Source: Bacterioplanoides sp965219715
GTDB taxonomy: Bacteria > Pseudomonadota > Gammaproteobacteria > Pseudomonadales > Oceanobacteraceae
Length of the DNA stretch: 64,000 nt
NCBI RefSeq assembly: GCF_965219715.1
Contig: NZ_OZ244785.1
Coordinates: 3,472,001 to 3,536,000, forward strand
Direction: 5' to 3'
The notes below the pieces were generated by a model. That model made no database searches and was not told the DNA's origin. It worked only from the letters and a program-made list of their open reading frames with translations. Positions 18,241 to 25,033 of the stretch are shown piece after piece; within the stretch, counting starts at the first letter, position 1, and each line of letters opens with the position of its first letter. The translations under genes and the position numbers were made by a program.

Positions 18241-18751
18241 GGTGAATCTCCTCTGCGTGTGCCTGAGCGGGCAGGAAGGTTTTAGCGAACTCGGCAATAG
18301 CTTGCAAAATCATTAAAAATGGCAGTAATAAAATCAGCGTTTTTAACAGATAAACAAAGGGTAAGCCGCCGGCTTCCTGAGACTTTTCTCCGATTTGCCA
18401 GGCAACCGATACGTAATTCCAGCTGCTGTAGAGCATAAAAATGCAAACCGGTAACAGCAGGAAAACAATGCCGCAACGATCGACCAGGTTTTGCTGCTTG
18501 CGGGGAAAATTACGGTAGAAAACATCAACCCGCACGTGTCCGCCTTGTTGCCAGGTGTAGGCCGCGCCCAACATAAATAACGATGCATGCAGATACATCA
18601 CACTTTCCTGCAATGCGATGGAAGGGATTTCAAAAGCGTAACGTAAAACCACTACCGCAACGGAAAACAGCACCATCAACAAAGAAAGCCAGCGTACGGC
18701 TTTCCCTGTTTGTGCAGTAAAGCGGTCAATAAGGAGTAATTTTTCTAACAT
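18233..18751 (-). CDS. dctQ: TRAP transporter small permease subunit, DctQ family
   Basis: A 172-residue protein with four membrane segments and the DctQ pattern: TAQTGKAVRWLSLLMVLFSVAVVVLRY, IALQESVMYLHASLFMLGAAYTWQQGGHVRVDVFY and a long last hydrophobic pair near the C-terminus. It acts with DctM at the inner membrane. The start at 18751 (MLEKLLLID) is chosen because residues further upstream are basic and not family-like. The gene is followed directly by dctM with overlapping reading frames. The C-terminus is His/Glu-rich (AHAEEIHHG). Confidence 0.9.
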   Translation of the reverse strand: MLEKLLLIDRFTAQTGKAVRWLSLLMVLFSVAVVVLRYAFEIPSIALQESVMYLHASLFMLGAAYTWQQGGHVRVDVFYRNFPRKQQNLVDRCGIVFLLLPVCIFMLYSSWNYVSVAWQIGEKSQEAGGLPFVYLLKTLILLLPFLMILQAIAEFAKTFLPAQAHAEEIHHG

Positions 18752-18791
18752 GGCTGAGCAGTTTCCGGTTCCCTGAGGTGAGCGTTTGCAG

Positions 18792-19139
18792 CTATTTCTT
18801 TTTCTTCTTTTTCGCGTCTTTAATCGGCAAGTCACCATCAAGGAAACGCTGCGCTGCTTCGCGGGCATCTTTTACCGTGGTTGACACGGCAATGACGTCT
18901 CGCTGTTGCAGTTGGTTGACCAGCCCTTCACCAATCGCGGAAGCAATCAGCACATCAATTTTATCTACCGGGTGTGTCTTGTCTGGATTAAAACCCTGCA
19001 GAACATAATCTTCACTGAACTCGATTTTTTCCTCGTCAAACACTTCGAATCCGTCTGTATCGAACAAAATAAAGGTGCGGCAACGCCCTGGTTGGCCACA
19101 AACGGTTTCGCCATTTAAGCTGGCTACAGCAATTTTCAT
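18792..19139 (-). CDS. NifB/NifX-family (dinitrogenase cofactor-type) protein
   Basis: A 115-residue protein with the NifX/MTH1175-like fold: MKIAVASLNGETVCGQPGRC, TFILFDTDGF, IDVLIASAIGEGLVNQLQQRDVIAVST and a last helix DAREAAQRFLDGDL. This family includes FeMo-cofactor carriers and many proteins of unknown use in organisms without nitrogenase. The tail ends in six consecutive lysines, and no nif gene is in view, so a nitrogen-fixation role is not supported. It lies 40 bp upstream of dctQ on the same strand and could be co-transcribed with the TRAP genes. Confidence 0.82.
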   Translation of the reverse strand: MKIAVASLNGETVCGQPGRCRTFILFDTDGFEVFDEEKIEFSEDYVLQGFNPDKTHPVDKIDVLIASAIGEGLVNQLQQRDVIAVSTTVKDAREAAQRFLDGDLPIKDAKKKKKK

Positions 19140-19164
19140 AGATAACTCTCAGAAATAATTCGGG

Positions 19165-19689
19165 TTAAATCCATGCAGCGGTAAGCTGCAAAGCAATAAA
19201 AGCAAAAACACCGGCGAGCACATCGTCAATCATAATGCCAAAGCCGCCCTGAACTTTTTTATCCAGCCATTTAATTGGCCAGGGTTTGACAATGTCGAAC
19301 AGCCGGAACAGTAAAAAACCATACAAAATCCAGCCCCAGCTGGTGCTGGCATCAGAAGATTGTGGCAACCATAAATACGTAATCCACAGGCCGATCCACT
19401 CATCCCAGACAATGCCTCCGTGGTCGTGTACACCTAAGTCACGGGAGGTGAATTCACACACTACAACACCAAGAGCAAACCCTGCCAGCAATACGCCGAT
19501 ATACGGCAAGGTGGGCACTCCCTGCAGAAATATAAGCCATACCGGCAGTGCCGCCAGTGTTCCCCAGGTTCCTGGAGCCGTTTTCGGCAGGCCTGAGCCT
19601 AGGCCAAAGGCCAGCAAATGAATCGGGTTTTTCAGGTTCAGCCCTTTCAGGTCAGGGCGTAAAGTCGGGTCAGGGCGTAGAGATAACAC
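19165..19689 (-). CDS. pgpA: Phosphatidylglycerophosphatase A
   Basis: A membrane enzyme of about 174 residues that dephosphorylates phosphatidylglycerophosphate. Diagnostic motifs are HLLAFGLGSGLPKTAPGTWGTLAALP, VHDHGGIVWDEWIG and PWPIKWLD followed by GIMIDDVLAGVFA. The N-terminus is uncertain. The open frame extends to a TTG at 19776, but an intrinsic terminator of the preceding gene (19706-19735) lies inside that extension, so the GTG at 19689, which gives a 22-residue lead like that of E. coli PgpA, is preferred. In Pseudomonas and E. coli, pgpA follows thiL, but here thiL is absent. Confidence 0.88.
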   Translation of the reverse strand: MLSLRPDPTLRPDLKGLNLKNPIHLLAFGLGSGLPKTAPGTWGTLAALPVWLIFLQGVPTLPYIGVLLAGFALGVVVCEFTSRDLGVHDHGGIVWDEWIGLWITYLWLPQSSDASTSWGWILYGFLLFRLFDIVKPWPIKWLDKKVQGGFGIMIDDVLAGVFAFIALQLTAAWI

Positions 19690-19705
19690 TGCAGTTTCGC
19701 TCAGA

Positions 19706-19735
19706 CAAAAAAAGAGCTGCAGTTTAGCAGCTCTT
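19706..19735 (-). terminator. Intrinsic terminator of the cheW-CZB gene
   Basis: On the minus strand the sequence AGAGCTGC-TAAACT-GCAGCTCT forms a perfect 8-bp stem followed by a run of six or more T. It lies 38 bp downstream of the CheW-CZB stop codon and just upstream of the likely pgpA start. Confidence 0.85.
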
Positions 19736-19772
19736 GTTGCGGAAGTGTGCGCCTGAAGATACGAAGCGTGGG

Positions 19773-20555
19773 TCAATGCATCAAACGATTAGGATCCAGT
19801 TGCATCACGGTGGCTTTGCCTTCGCTCAGTTCGATGTCTTTCAGCCAAGCCTGAGCAAATTCAGGTAAAAATTCATCGGCACTGAGATCTTGTTGTTCAT
19901 TTCGACAACTGAAGACTTCACCAATATCGTCCACTTTAAGACCAATAACCTGGTCGTTGTCGTTCTGAATCATAATAACCGTCGGGCGAACGCTGGAACC
20001 GACCATATTGCGGGCATCACTGAACAACTCCTGCAGACGTACCAGTGTTGTGCGTTTGTGTTCATTGAGAATTTCAATCGCGGCGTCGGTTTCACCCTGA
20101 TTACGCATTTCGAGCAATTCGTCAGCTAATGCATGAATGCGGCGGTGGGGTGCATCAAACTTTTCCAGCAGCTGTTGCAGCATCAGATTGTCGCTGCGAA
20201 AACTTTTATACCAGCGGCCAAATGCACACAGATCCGGATCTCTGGCTTTGGTGAATTCAGCACCACTGATCAGGCTTTGTTCCAATGCATCAAGCCAGTC
20301 GACGTGATCCTGTTCGCGCGCACGTAATAGTTCGATCAGTTCGCTCATCGCGCGCTGGGCTGAGTCTTCTCCCAGCAAATTCGCCAGAGACAACACCACA
20401 CAGGACTGGCCATCAAAATCGACCATATCGTGTTGATTGCCGTTGCCGGTCGCAACGCGGGTACAGTGCAGATTATTGTCGGCGGTGATAAAGCGGACGC
20501 TGGCAATTGGTACAGCGTAGTGCTGCTTTCCATGGCGGAAGCTGAGATATTCCAT
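19773..20555 (-). CDS. CheW-like adaptor with an inserted CZB zinc-binding domain
   Basis: A 260-residue protein. Residues 1-62 look like the first half of CheW (YLSFRHGKQHYAVPIASVRF, FDGQSCVVLSLANLLG). Residues 80-165 form a CZB domain with the expected zinc ligands H84, C110 (LCAFGRWYKSF), H137 and H141. Residues 185-260 resume the CheW fold (TVIMIQNDNDQVIGLKVDDIGEVF). CZB domains are known in chemoreceptors and in the diguanylate cyclase DgcZ, where zinc or hypochlorous acid is sensed. Here the sensor sits inside the adaptor. The start at 20555 follows an AGAGG box. It stands alone with its own terminator, so its array partner is unknown. Confidence 0.87.
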   Translation of the reverse strand: MEYLSFRHGKQHYAVPIASVRFITADNNLHCTRVATGNGNQHDMVDFDGQSCVVLSLANLLGEDSAQRAMSELIELLRAREQDHVDWLDALEQSLISGAEFTKARDPDLCAFGRWYKSFRSDNLMLQQLLEKFDAPHRRIHALADELLEMRNQGETDAAIEILNEHKRTTLVRLQELFSDARNMVGSSVRPTVIMIQNDNDQVIGLKVDDIGEVFSCRNEQQDLSADEFLPEFAQAWLKDIELSEGKATVMQLDPNRLMH

Positions 20556-20661
20556 AGTGGCCTCTGGCTGACGGCTAGAACACAAGATGCGATCCGATTA
20601 GTATAGACGCTCCCCCAGACGTGGGTGCTGTTGCTGTTCTTTGGCGTTTAAGTGCGTCACT

Positions 20662-22893
20662 TTAAAGCGTGTCGAGTGGGTCGATATCCAGATGCCAGCG
20701 TACCTTATGAAAGCCTTTCTGTTGCTCCAGGAACTGCACTAAGGCGGCAGCGACTCGGTGCAACGCTGCCCGTTCTTTGGCGAATATCTGCAGCTGCTGA
20801 CGGAAGCGCCCGGCACGCCGTTCCATAATGGCTGGAAAAGGGCCCATCAGATTCACACCTTCGTGCGCCAGGCGTAATCCCTGACGATCATGTTGCTGGT
20901 GATGCTGGCGCTGAAATTCCTGAATAAAACCACGTGCTTGTTGCAATAGCTGTTGCGCTTGATGGCGATCTTCACACTCGCTGCGCAATAACGCCATAAA
21001 GCTGTACGGTGGTAATTGTTGCGAATTACGCTCCTGCAACATGGACTGCGCCAGGGCGTGATAACCGCTATCTAATAACAGATTTAATTGTGGGTGGTCG
21101 GCATACAAAGTCTGAATCCACACTTCGCCGGGAGAGTCCGCTCGCCCGGCACGACCTGCAACCTGCAGAATCAGCTGGGCGCTGTGCTCCATACCACGGA
21201 AATCGGCGCTGAATAGACCGGAGTCGCTGTCGAGCACCACCACCATGGTGACATCAGGGAAGTGGTGGCCTTTGGCCAGCATCTGGGTGCCGACCAGAAT
21301 GCAGGGACCGCCGTTATGAATTTCGTCGAATAGCTCATCAAAGGCCTGTTTGCTGCGCACACTGTCGCGATCTACCCGGCGTACCGGAAAGCCTGTGAAC
21401 AGATCCTGTAATTGCTGTTCGACTTTTTCCGTGCCCTGACCAACAGGTTCAATATCGGCACTGTGGCAGCTCGGACAATGGCCGGGAATACCTTGCTGGA
21501 AATCGCAGTGATGACAATGCAGGTGTGCCGGGTGTTGATGCAAGGTTAAGCGTGCATCACAGCGACGACATTCGGCCATCCAGCCGCACTGACGGCAGGC
21601 GAGTAGTGGCGCAAAACCGCGACGGTTAATAAACACCAACACCTGCTTGCCGTTCTGCAGATGTTGCTGCATCTTCGCCAGCACCGGTTGGGCAAAACCG
21701 GCGGTAAGCGGTTGATGCAAGATACTGTGCAGCTTCATTGCTGGTGGTTTGGCGTTGCCGGCACGACGTAATAACTTCAGGTGCAGATATTTACCCGTGA
21801 GTGCGTTATGCAGGGTTTCCAGTGCCGGAGTTGCGGAGCCCAGTACTACGGGCACCTGAGCTTTACTACCGCGTACGAGTGCAAAGTCGCGGGCGGAATA
21901 GCGCAAACCATCCTGTTGTTTAAATGAGGCGTCGTGTTCTTCGTCGAGAATAATCAGCCCCAGATCCGGCAGAGGGGTAAAAATTGCCGAGCGGGTGCCA
22001 ATCAGAATGCGTGCTTTGCCTTCCTGGCACTGGCGCCAGCCTTGTAGGCGTTCGCGATCGTTTAAGCCGGAATGTAGCAATGCCACCGGAACATCAAAAC
22101 GAGCACGGAAGCGGCCAACGGTTTGTGGAGTCAGGCCAATTTCCGGTACCAGTACCAGCACCTGTTTGTTATCAGCCAGCGCTTTGGCAATTAATTGCAG
22201 ATAAACTTCGGTTTTACCTGAGCCGGTAACGCCCTCCAGCAAGCAGGGTTTAAAGCTCCCCAAGTGACTACCAATCTGATCGACCGCTTTTTGTTGTTCG
22301 CTGTTTAAAGGCAGTGGTTGGGAGCTTTGTTCGGCAATAGCGGGTAACGGCAGTTGTTCGCTTTCCTGAATCAGATCCAGTTCAGCCAGGCGTTTCAGCT
22401 GTGCCAGGGTGTAACCACGGGAGGTCAGCTCTTTATGTGCCCATTGCATTTGCTGCTGAAACAGCTGCCATAACGACTGTTGCTTGGCGCCTTTCAATTC
22501 CGGCTCTGAGGTATTCGTTTGCTTCAGCCAGACCTTTTCATCGGCCTCGGTCAGATCGCAGCCACGGCGCAGCATGGTTGGTAACGCCAGCTCTAATACT
22601 TCGCCAAGACTGTGATGATAATAACCGGCCAGCCATTGGCACAGGGTCAGGGTTTGTGAGTCGACCAGAGGTTCGTCGTCCAGCCGCTCCAGTAAGGGTT
22701 TGAGCTTGTTAGCCGGAACTTCGGTTTGATCGGCTGTTCCAATCACAATACCAGTCAGCAATTGGCGGCCGAATTCAGCTTTGATGCGTTGTCCTGGCTG
22801 ATACTGCTCACGGCTTTCGCCCAAAACCGGCAAATAGTCGAAGTTGCGGCGCAGAGGCACGGGCAGGGCGATGGTGACTACAAAAAAGGACAT
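20662..22893 (-). CDS. priA: Primosomal protein N' (replication restart helicase)
   Basis: A 743-residue superfamily 2 DNA helicase that reloads the replisome at stalled forks. Visible elements are the N-terminal DNA-binding part (VTIALPVPLRRNFDYLPV), Walker A LLEGVTGSGKTEVYLQLI, the DEEH box in LGLIILDEEHDASFKQQ, VLGSATPALETLHNAL, eight zinc-coordinating cysteines in the middle (ACRQCGWMAECRRCDARL, HCHHCDFQQGIPGHCPSC), and the motif V/VI region VGTQMLAKGHHFPDV and QVAGRAGRADSPGEVWIQT. The length is typical of PriA. It is divergent from rpmE, as in Pseudomonas. Confidence 0.96.
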   Translation of the reverse strand: MSFFVVTIALPVPLRRNFDYLPVLGESREQYQPGQRIKAEFGRQLLTGIVIGTADQTEVPANKLKPLLERLDDEPLVDSQTLTLCQWLAGYYHHSLGEVLELALPTMLRRGCDLTEADEKVWLKQTNTSEPELKGAKQQSLWQLFQQQMQWAHKELTSRGYTLAQLKRLAELDLIQESEQLPLPAIAEQSSQPLPLNSEQQKAVDQIGSHLGSFKPCLLEGVTGSGKTEVYLQLIAKALADNKQVLVLVPEIGLTPQTVGRFRARFDVPVALLHSGLNDRERLQGWRQCQEGKARILIGTRSAIFTPLPDLGLIILDEEHDASFKQQDGLRYSARDFALVRGSKAQVPVVLGSATPALETLHNALTGKYLHLKLLRRAGNAKPPAMKLHSILHQPLTAGFAQPVLAKMQQHLQNGKQVLVFINRRGFAPLLACRQCGWMAECRRCDARLTLHQHPAHLHCHHCDFQQGIPGHCPSCHSADIEPVGQGTEKVEQQLQDLFTGFPVRRVDRDSVRSKQAFDELFDEIHNGGPCILVGTQMLAKGHHFPDVTMVVVLDSDSGLFSADFRGMEHSAQLILQVAGRAGRADSPGEVWIQTLYADHPQLNLLLDSGYHALAQSMLQERNSQQLPPYSFMALLRSECEDRHQAQQLLQQARGFIQEFQRQHHQQHDRQGLRLAHEGVNLMGPFPAIMERRAGRFRQQLQIFAKERAALHRVAAALVQFLEQQKGFHKVRWHLDIDPLDTL

Positions 22894-22901
22894 GAAAAGG
22901 C

Positions 22902-22929
22902 TTGCTGCTGACGTTGGCTCTGGTATTAT
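22902..22929 (+). promoter_or_regulatory. Probable rpmE promoter
   Basis: TTGCTG and TATTAT separated by 16 bp, a good sigma-70 match, lie about 110 bp upstream of the rpmE start and just outside the priA start. The spacing leaves an untranslated leader of roughly 100 nt. This is a prediction by eye. Confidence 0.5.
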
Positions 22930-23039
22930 GCGCGTCCTTATTGCCCATGCAAGGGCATTTTATTCGCTAACTAAGCAATCAGTAGTGCGGTGCTGACAGA
23001 AGTTCTGACAGTGGCGGCATGAAGATTAAGAGGTTTGTC

Positions 23040-23249
23040 ATGCAAAACGAAATTCATCCAGAATACGCAGAGCTGGTTGCGACCTGTTCTTGCGGTAACA
23101 CCATCAACACTAAGTCTACTAAGCCAGGCACCATGTCTCTGGACGTATGCTCTGCTTGTCACCCGTTCTACACTGGTAAGCAGAAAGTTGTTGATACCGG
23201 TGGTCGTATCGATAAGTTCCAGAAGCGTTTCGGTGCTTTCAAGAAGTAA
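23040..23249 (+). CDS. rpmE: 50S ribosomal protein L31
   Basis: A 69-residue protein beginning MQNEIHPEYAELVATCSCGN, with the four zinc-binding cysteines of the C+ form (CSC and CSACHPFY) and the conserved end FQKRFGAFKK. It is a structural protein of the large ribosomal subunit. The start at 23040 has an AAGAGG box 7 bp upstream. An earlier in-frame ATG at 23019 would add seven residues absent from the family. Confidence 0.96.
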   Translation: MQNEIHPEYAELVATCSCGNTINTKSTKPGTMSLDVCSACHPFYTGKQKVVDTGGRIDKFQKRFGAFKK

Positions 23250-23263
23250 TCGAAACCGCTCAG

Positions 23264-23301
23264 AAAAAACCCGCCATCCGATCAGGATCGCGGGTTTTTT
23301 T
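23264..23301 (+). terminator. rpmE intrinsic terminator
   Basis: AAAAAACCCGC and GCGGGTTTTTT form a strong A-T-flanked stem with a 15-nt loop, ending in seven T, 14 bp after the rpmE stop. The A-run on the 5' side could also let it work for the opposite strand. Confidence 0.9.
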
Positions 23302-23396
23302 GTGGCTGTCATTTACTCAAGGCATTCGCCTCAGCCCGAATGTTTTTCGATATAAGCAGCAAGGTGTTGTACTTTCGGTCGACCAAACTCTGGGCG

Positions 23397-23424
23397 AAAA
23401 AAAACCCGCCGAAGCGGGTTTTTT
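23397..23424 (-). terminator. tuf intrinsic terminator
   Basis: On the minus strand CCCGC-TTCG-GCGGG followed by a run of T makes a compact tetraloop hairpin about 32 bp downstream of the tuf stop codon. Confidence 0.9.
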
Positions 23425-23456
23425 GAATAAGACGTTTAAGCCTTACTCAGCTGTTA

Positions 23457-24680
23457 TTACTCAACGATAGAAGCAACAACACCAGCACCTACAGTACGGC
23501 CGCCTTCACGGATTGCGAAACGCAGACCTTCGTCCATCGCAATCGGAGCGATCAGAGTAACTTCCAGAGTTACGTTATCGCCTGGCATTACCATTTCAAC
23601 GCCTTCTGGCAGCTCAACAGCACCCGTTACGTCAGTAGTACGGAAGTAGAACTGTGGACGGTAGCCTTTGAAGAATGGCGTGTGACGGCCACCTTCGTCT
23701 TTACCCAGTACGTATACTTCAGACTTGAACTTGGTGTGAGGAGTGATAGAACCCGGCTTAGCCAGAACCTGACCACGCTCAACTTCGTCACGCTTAGTAC
23801 CACGCAGCAGAACACCAACGTTCTCGCCTGCACGGCCTTCGTCCAGAATCTTACGGAACATCTCTACACCAGTACAGGTAGTAGTAGTGGTCTCTTTGAT
23901 ACCAACGATCGCAACTTCTTCACCAGTATTGATGATGCCGCGCTCAACACGACCAGTTACAACAGTACCACGACCCTGAATAGAGAATACGTCTTCGATT
24001 GGCATAATGAAATCGCCGTCGATCGCACGCTCTGGCTCTGGGATGTACTCGTCCAGAGTTTCTACCAGCTTCTTAACAGCAGTAGTACCCATTTCGTTGT
24101 CGTCTTCGCCGTTCAGAGCCATCAGAGCAGAACCTGGGATGATTGGCGTGTCGTCACCTGGGAAGTCGTATTCAGACAGCAGGTCACGCAGTTCCATTTC
24201 AACCAGTTCCAGCATCTCTGCGTATTCTTCAGAGTCTGCGCCGCCACAGTCTTCAGCCAGCAGGTCAGCTTTGTTCAGGAATACTACGATGTACGGCACA
24301 CCAACCTGACGAGACAGCAGGATGTGCTCACGAGTCTGAGGCATAGGGCCGTCAGTAGAACCACATACCAGGATAGCGCCGTCCATCTGAGCAGCACCGG
24401 TGATCATGTTCTTAACATAATCCGCGTGTCCCGGGCAGTCTACGTGTGCGTAGTGACGGCTTGGGGATTCGTATTCAACGTGAGAAGTCGAGATAGTGAT
24501 ACCACGCTCACGCTCTTCTGGTGCGTTATCGATACCTTCGAATGCAACCAGTTCACCGCCCCATACTTCCGCGCATACGCGAGTCAGTGCAGCAGTCAGA
24601 GTAGTTTTACCATGGTCAACGTGACCGATGGTGCCAACGTTTACGTGCGGTTTGGAACGCTCAAACGTTTCCTTAGCCAT
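23457..24680 (-). CDS. tuf: Translation elongation factor Tu
   Basis: A 407-residue GTPase that delivers aminoacyl-tRNA to the ribosome. All G motifs are present: GHVDHGKTTLT (G1), RGITISTSHVEY (G2), DCPGHADY (G3), NKAD (G4) and SAL (G5). The C-terminal barrels carry TGVEMFRKILDEGRAGENVG and FREGGRTVGAGVV-type sequence. It starts MAKETFERSKPH at 24680. It is longer than E. coli EF-Tu (394) because of an insert after NKAD (LLAEDCGGADSEEYAEM replaces the shorter DDEEL segment). It is not in a str operon here. It has its own promoter and terminator. Another tuf copy may exist elsewhere. Confidence 0.96.
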   Translation of the reverse strand: MAKETFERSKPHVNVGTIGHVDHGKTTLTAALTRVCAEVWGGELVAFEGIDNAPEERERGITISTSHVEYESPSRHYAHVDCPGHADYVKNMITGAAQMDGAILVCGSTDGPMPQTREHILLSRQVGVPYIVVFLNKADLLAEDCGGADSEEYAEMLELVEMELRDLLSEYDFPGDDTPIIPGSALMALNGEDDNEMGTTAVKKLVETLDEYIPEPERAIDGDFIMPIEDVFSIQGRGTVVTGRVERGIINTGEEVAIVGIKETTTTTCTGVEMFRKILDEGRAGENVGVLLRGTKRDEVERGQVLAKPGSITPHTKFKSEVYVLGKDEGGRHTPFFKGYRPQFYFRTTDVTGAVELPEGVEMVMPGDNVTLEVTLIAPIAMDEGLRFAIREGGRTVGAGVVASIVE

Positions 24681-25033
24681 AATTACAGCCCTCAAAACAA
24701 TATAAGTATTAACTGAAACCCCAACCAAGTCAGACCACATCGGGTTTCCACACTTGTTTCAGGGCGAAATAAAGTGGGCAATATTAATGTTCTGGAGATG
24801 GGAGTCAATATCCCTGTTGAGAGGTTTGGTCAACTGTCATATTGGCGTAACAGCAGATCGCCTTTTTAACGGGCTCGTTAAGCCACAGTTTGAGCCACAA
24901 AACCGGCGCAAAAAGGTGCTTTAAAAGTGGTCGTTGATAACGAATGAAAATTGCCACACAAAGACAGTACCTTTCGGCGAGCAAACCTTGTAGAATGGCG
25001 CGCGATTTTGACCTTACCTTTTTGAGTAACGAT
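24681..25033. other. Divergent spacer between tuf and the EF-G paralogue
   Basis: This 353-bp region holds the tuf promoter (24781-24808, minus) with a leader of about 95 nt. On the plus strand a TAGAAT hexamer at 24991-24996, about 38 bp before the EF-G start, could be a -10 element, but no convincing -35 is seen. No further gene is visible. Confidence 0.6.
24781..24808 (-). promoter_or_regulatory. tuf promoter
   Basis: On the minus strand TTGACT and TAATAT are separated by 16 bp, near-consensus for sigma-70. Transcription would start about 95 bp upstream of the tuf ATG. The strength fits a highly expressed translation factor. Confidence 0.7.

Noticed and set aside
18792..19139. Evidence of nitrogen fixation from the NifX-like gene
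   Set aside because: Only the cofactor-binding fold is present and no nif genes are in the window; the family is widespread in non-fixing bacteria.
23682..24716. Long open frame (344 residues) antisense to tuf
   Set aside because: The codon bias of tuf keeps the opposite strand open. The translation has no family motifs and is low in Met starts; EF-Tu is certain on the minus strand.
24980..25000. Consensus promoter for the EF-G paralogue
   Set aside because: A TAGAAT is present, but no -35 with correct spacing; kept only as a remark.
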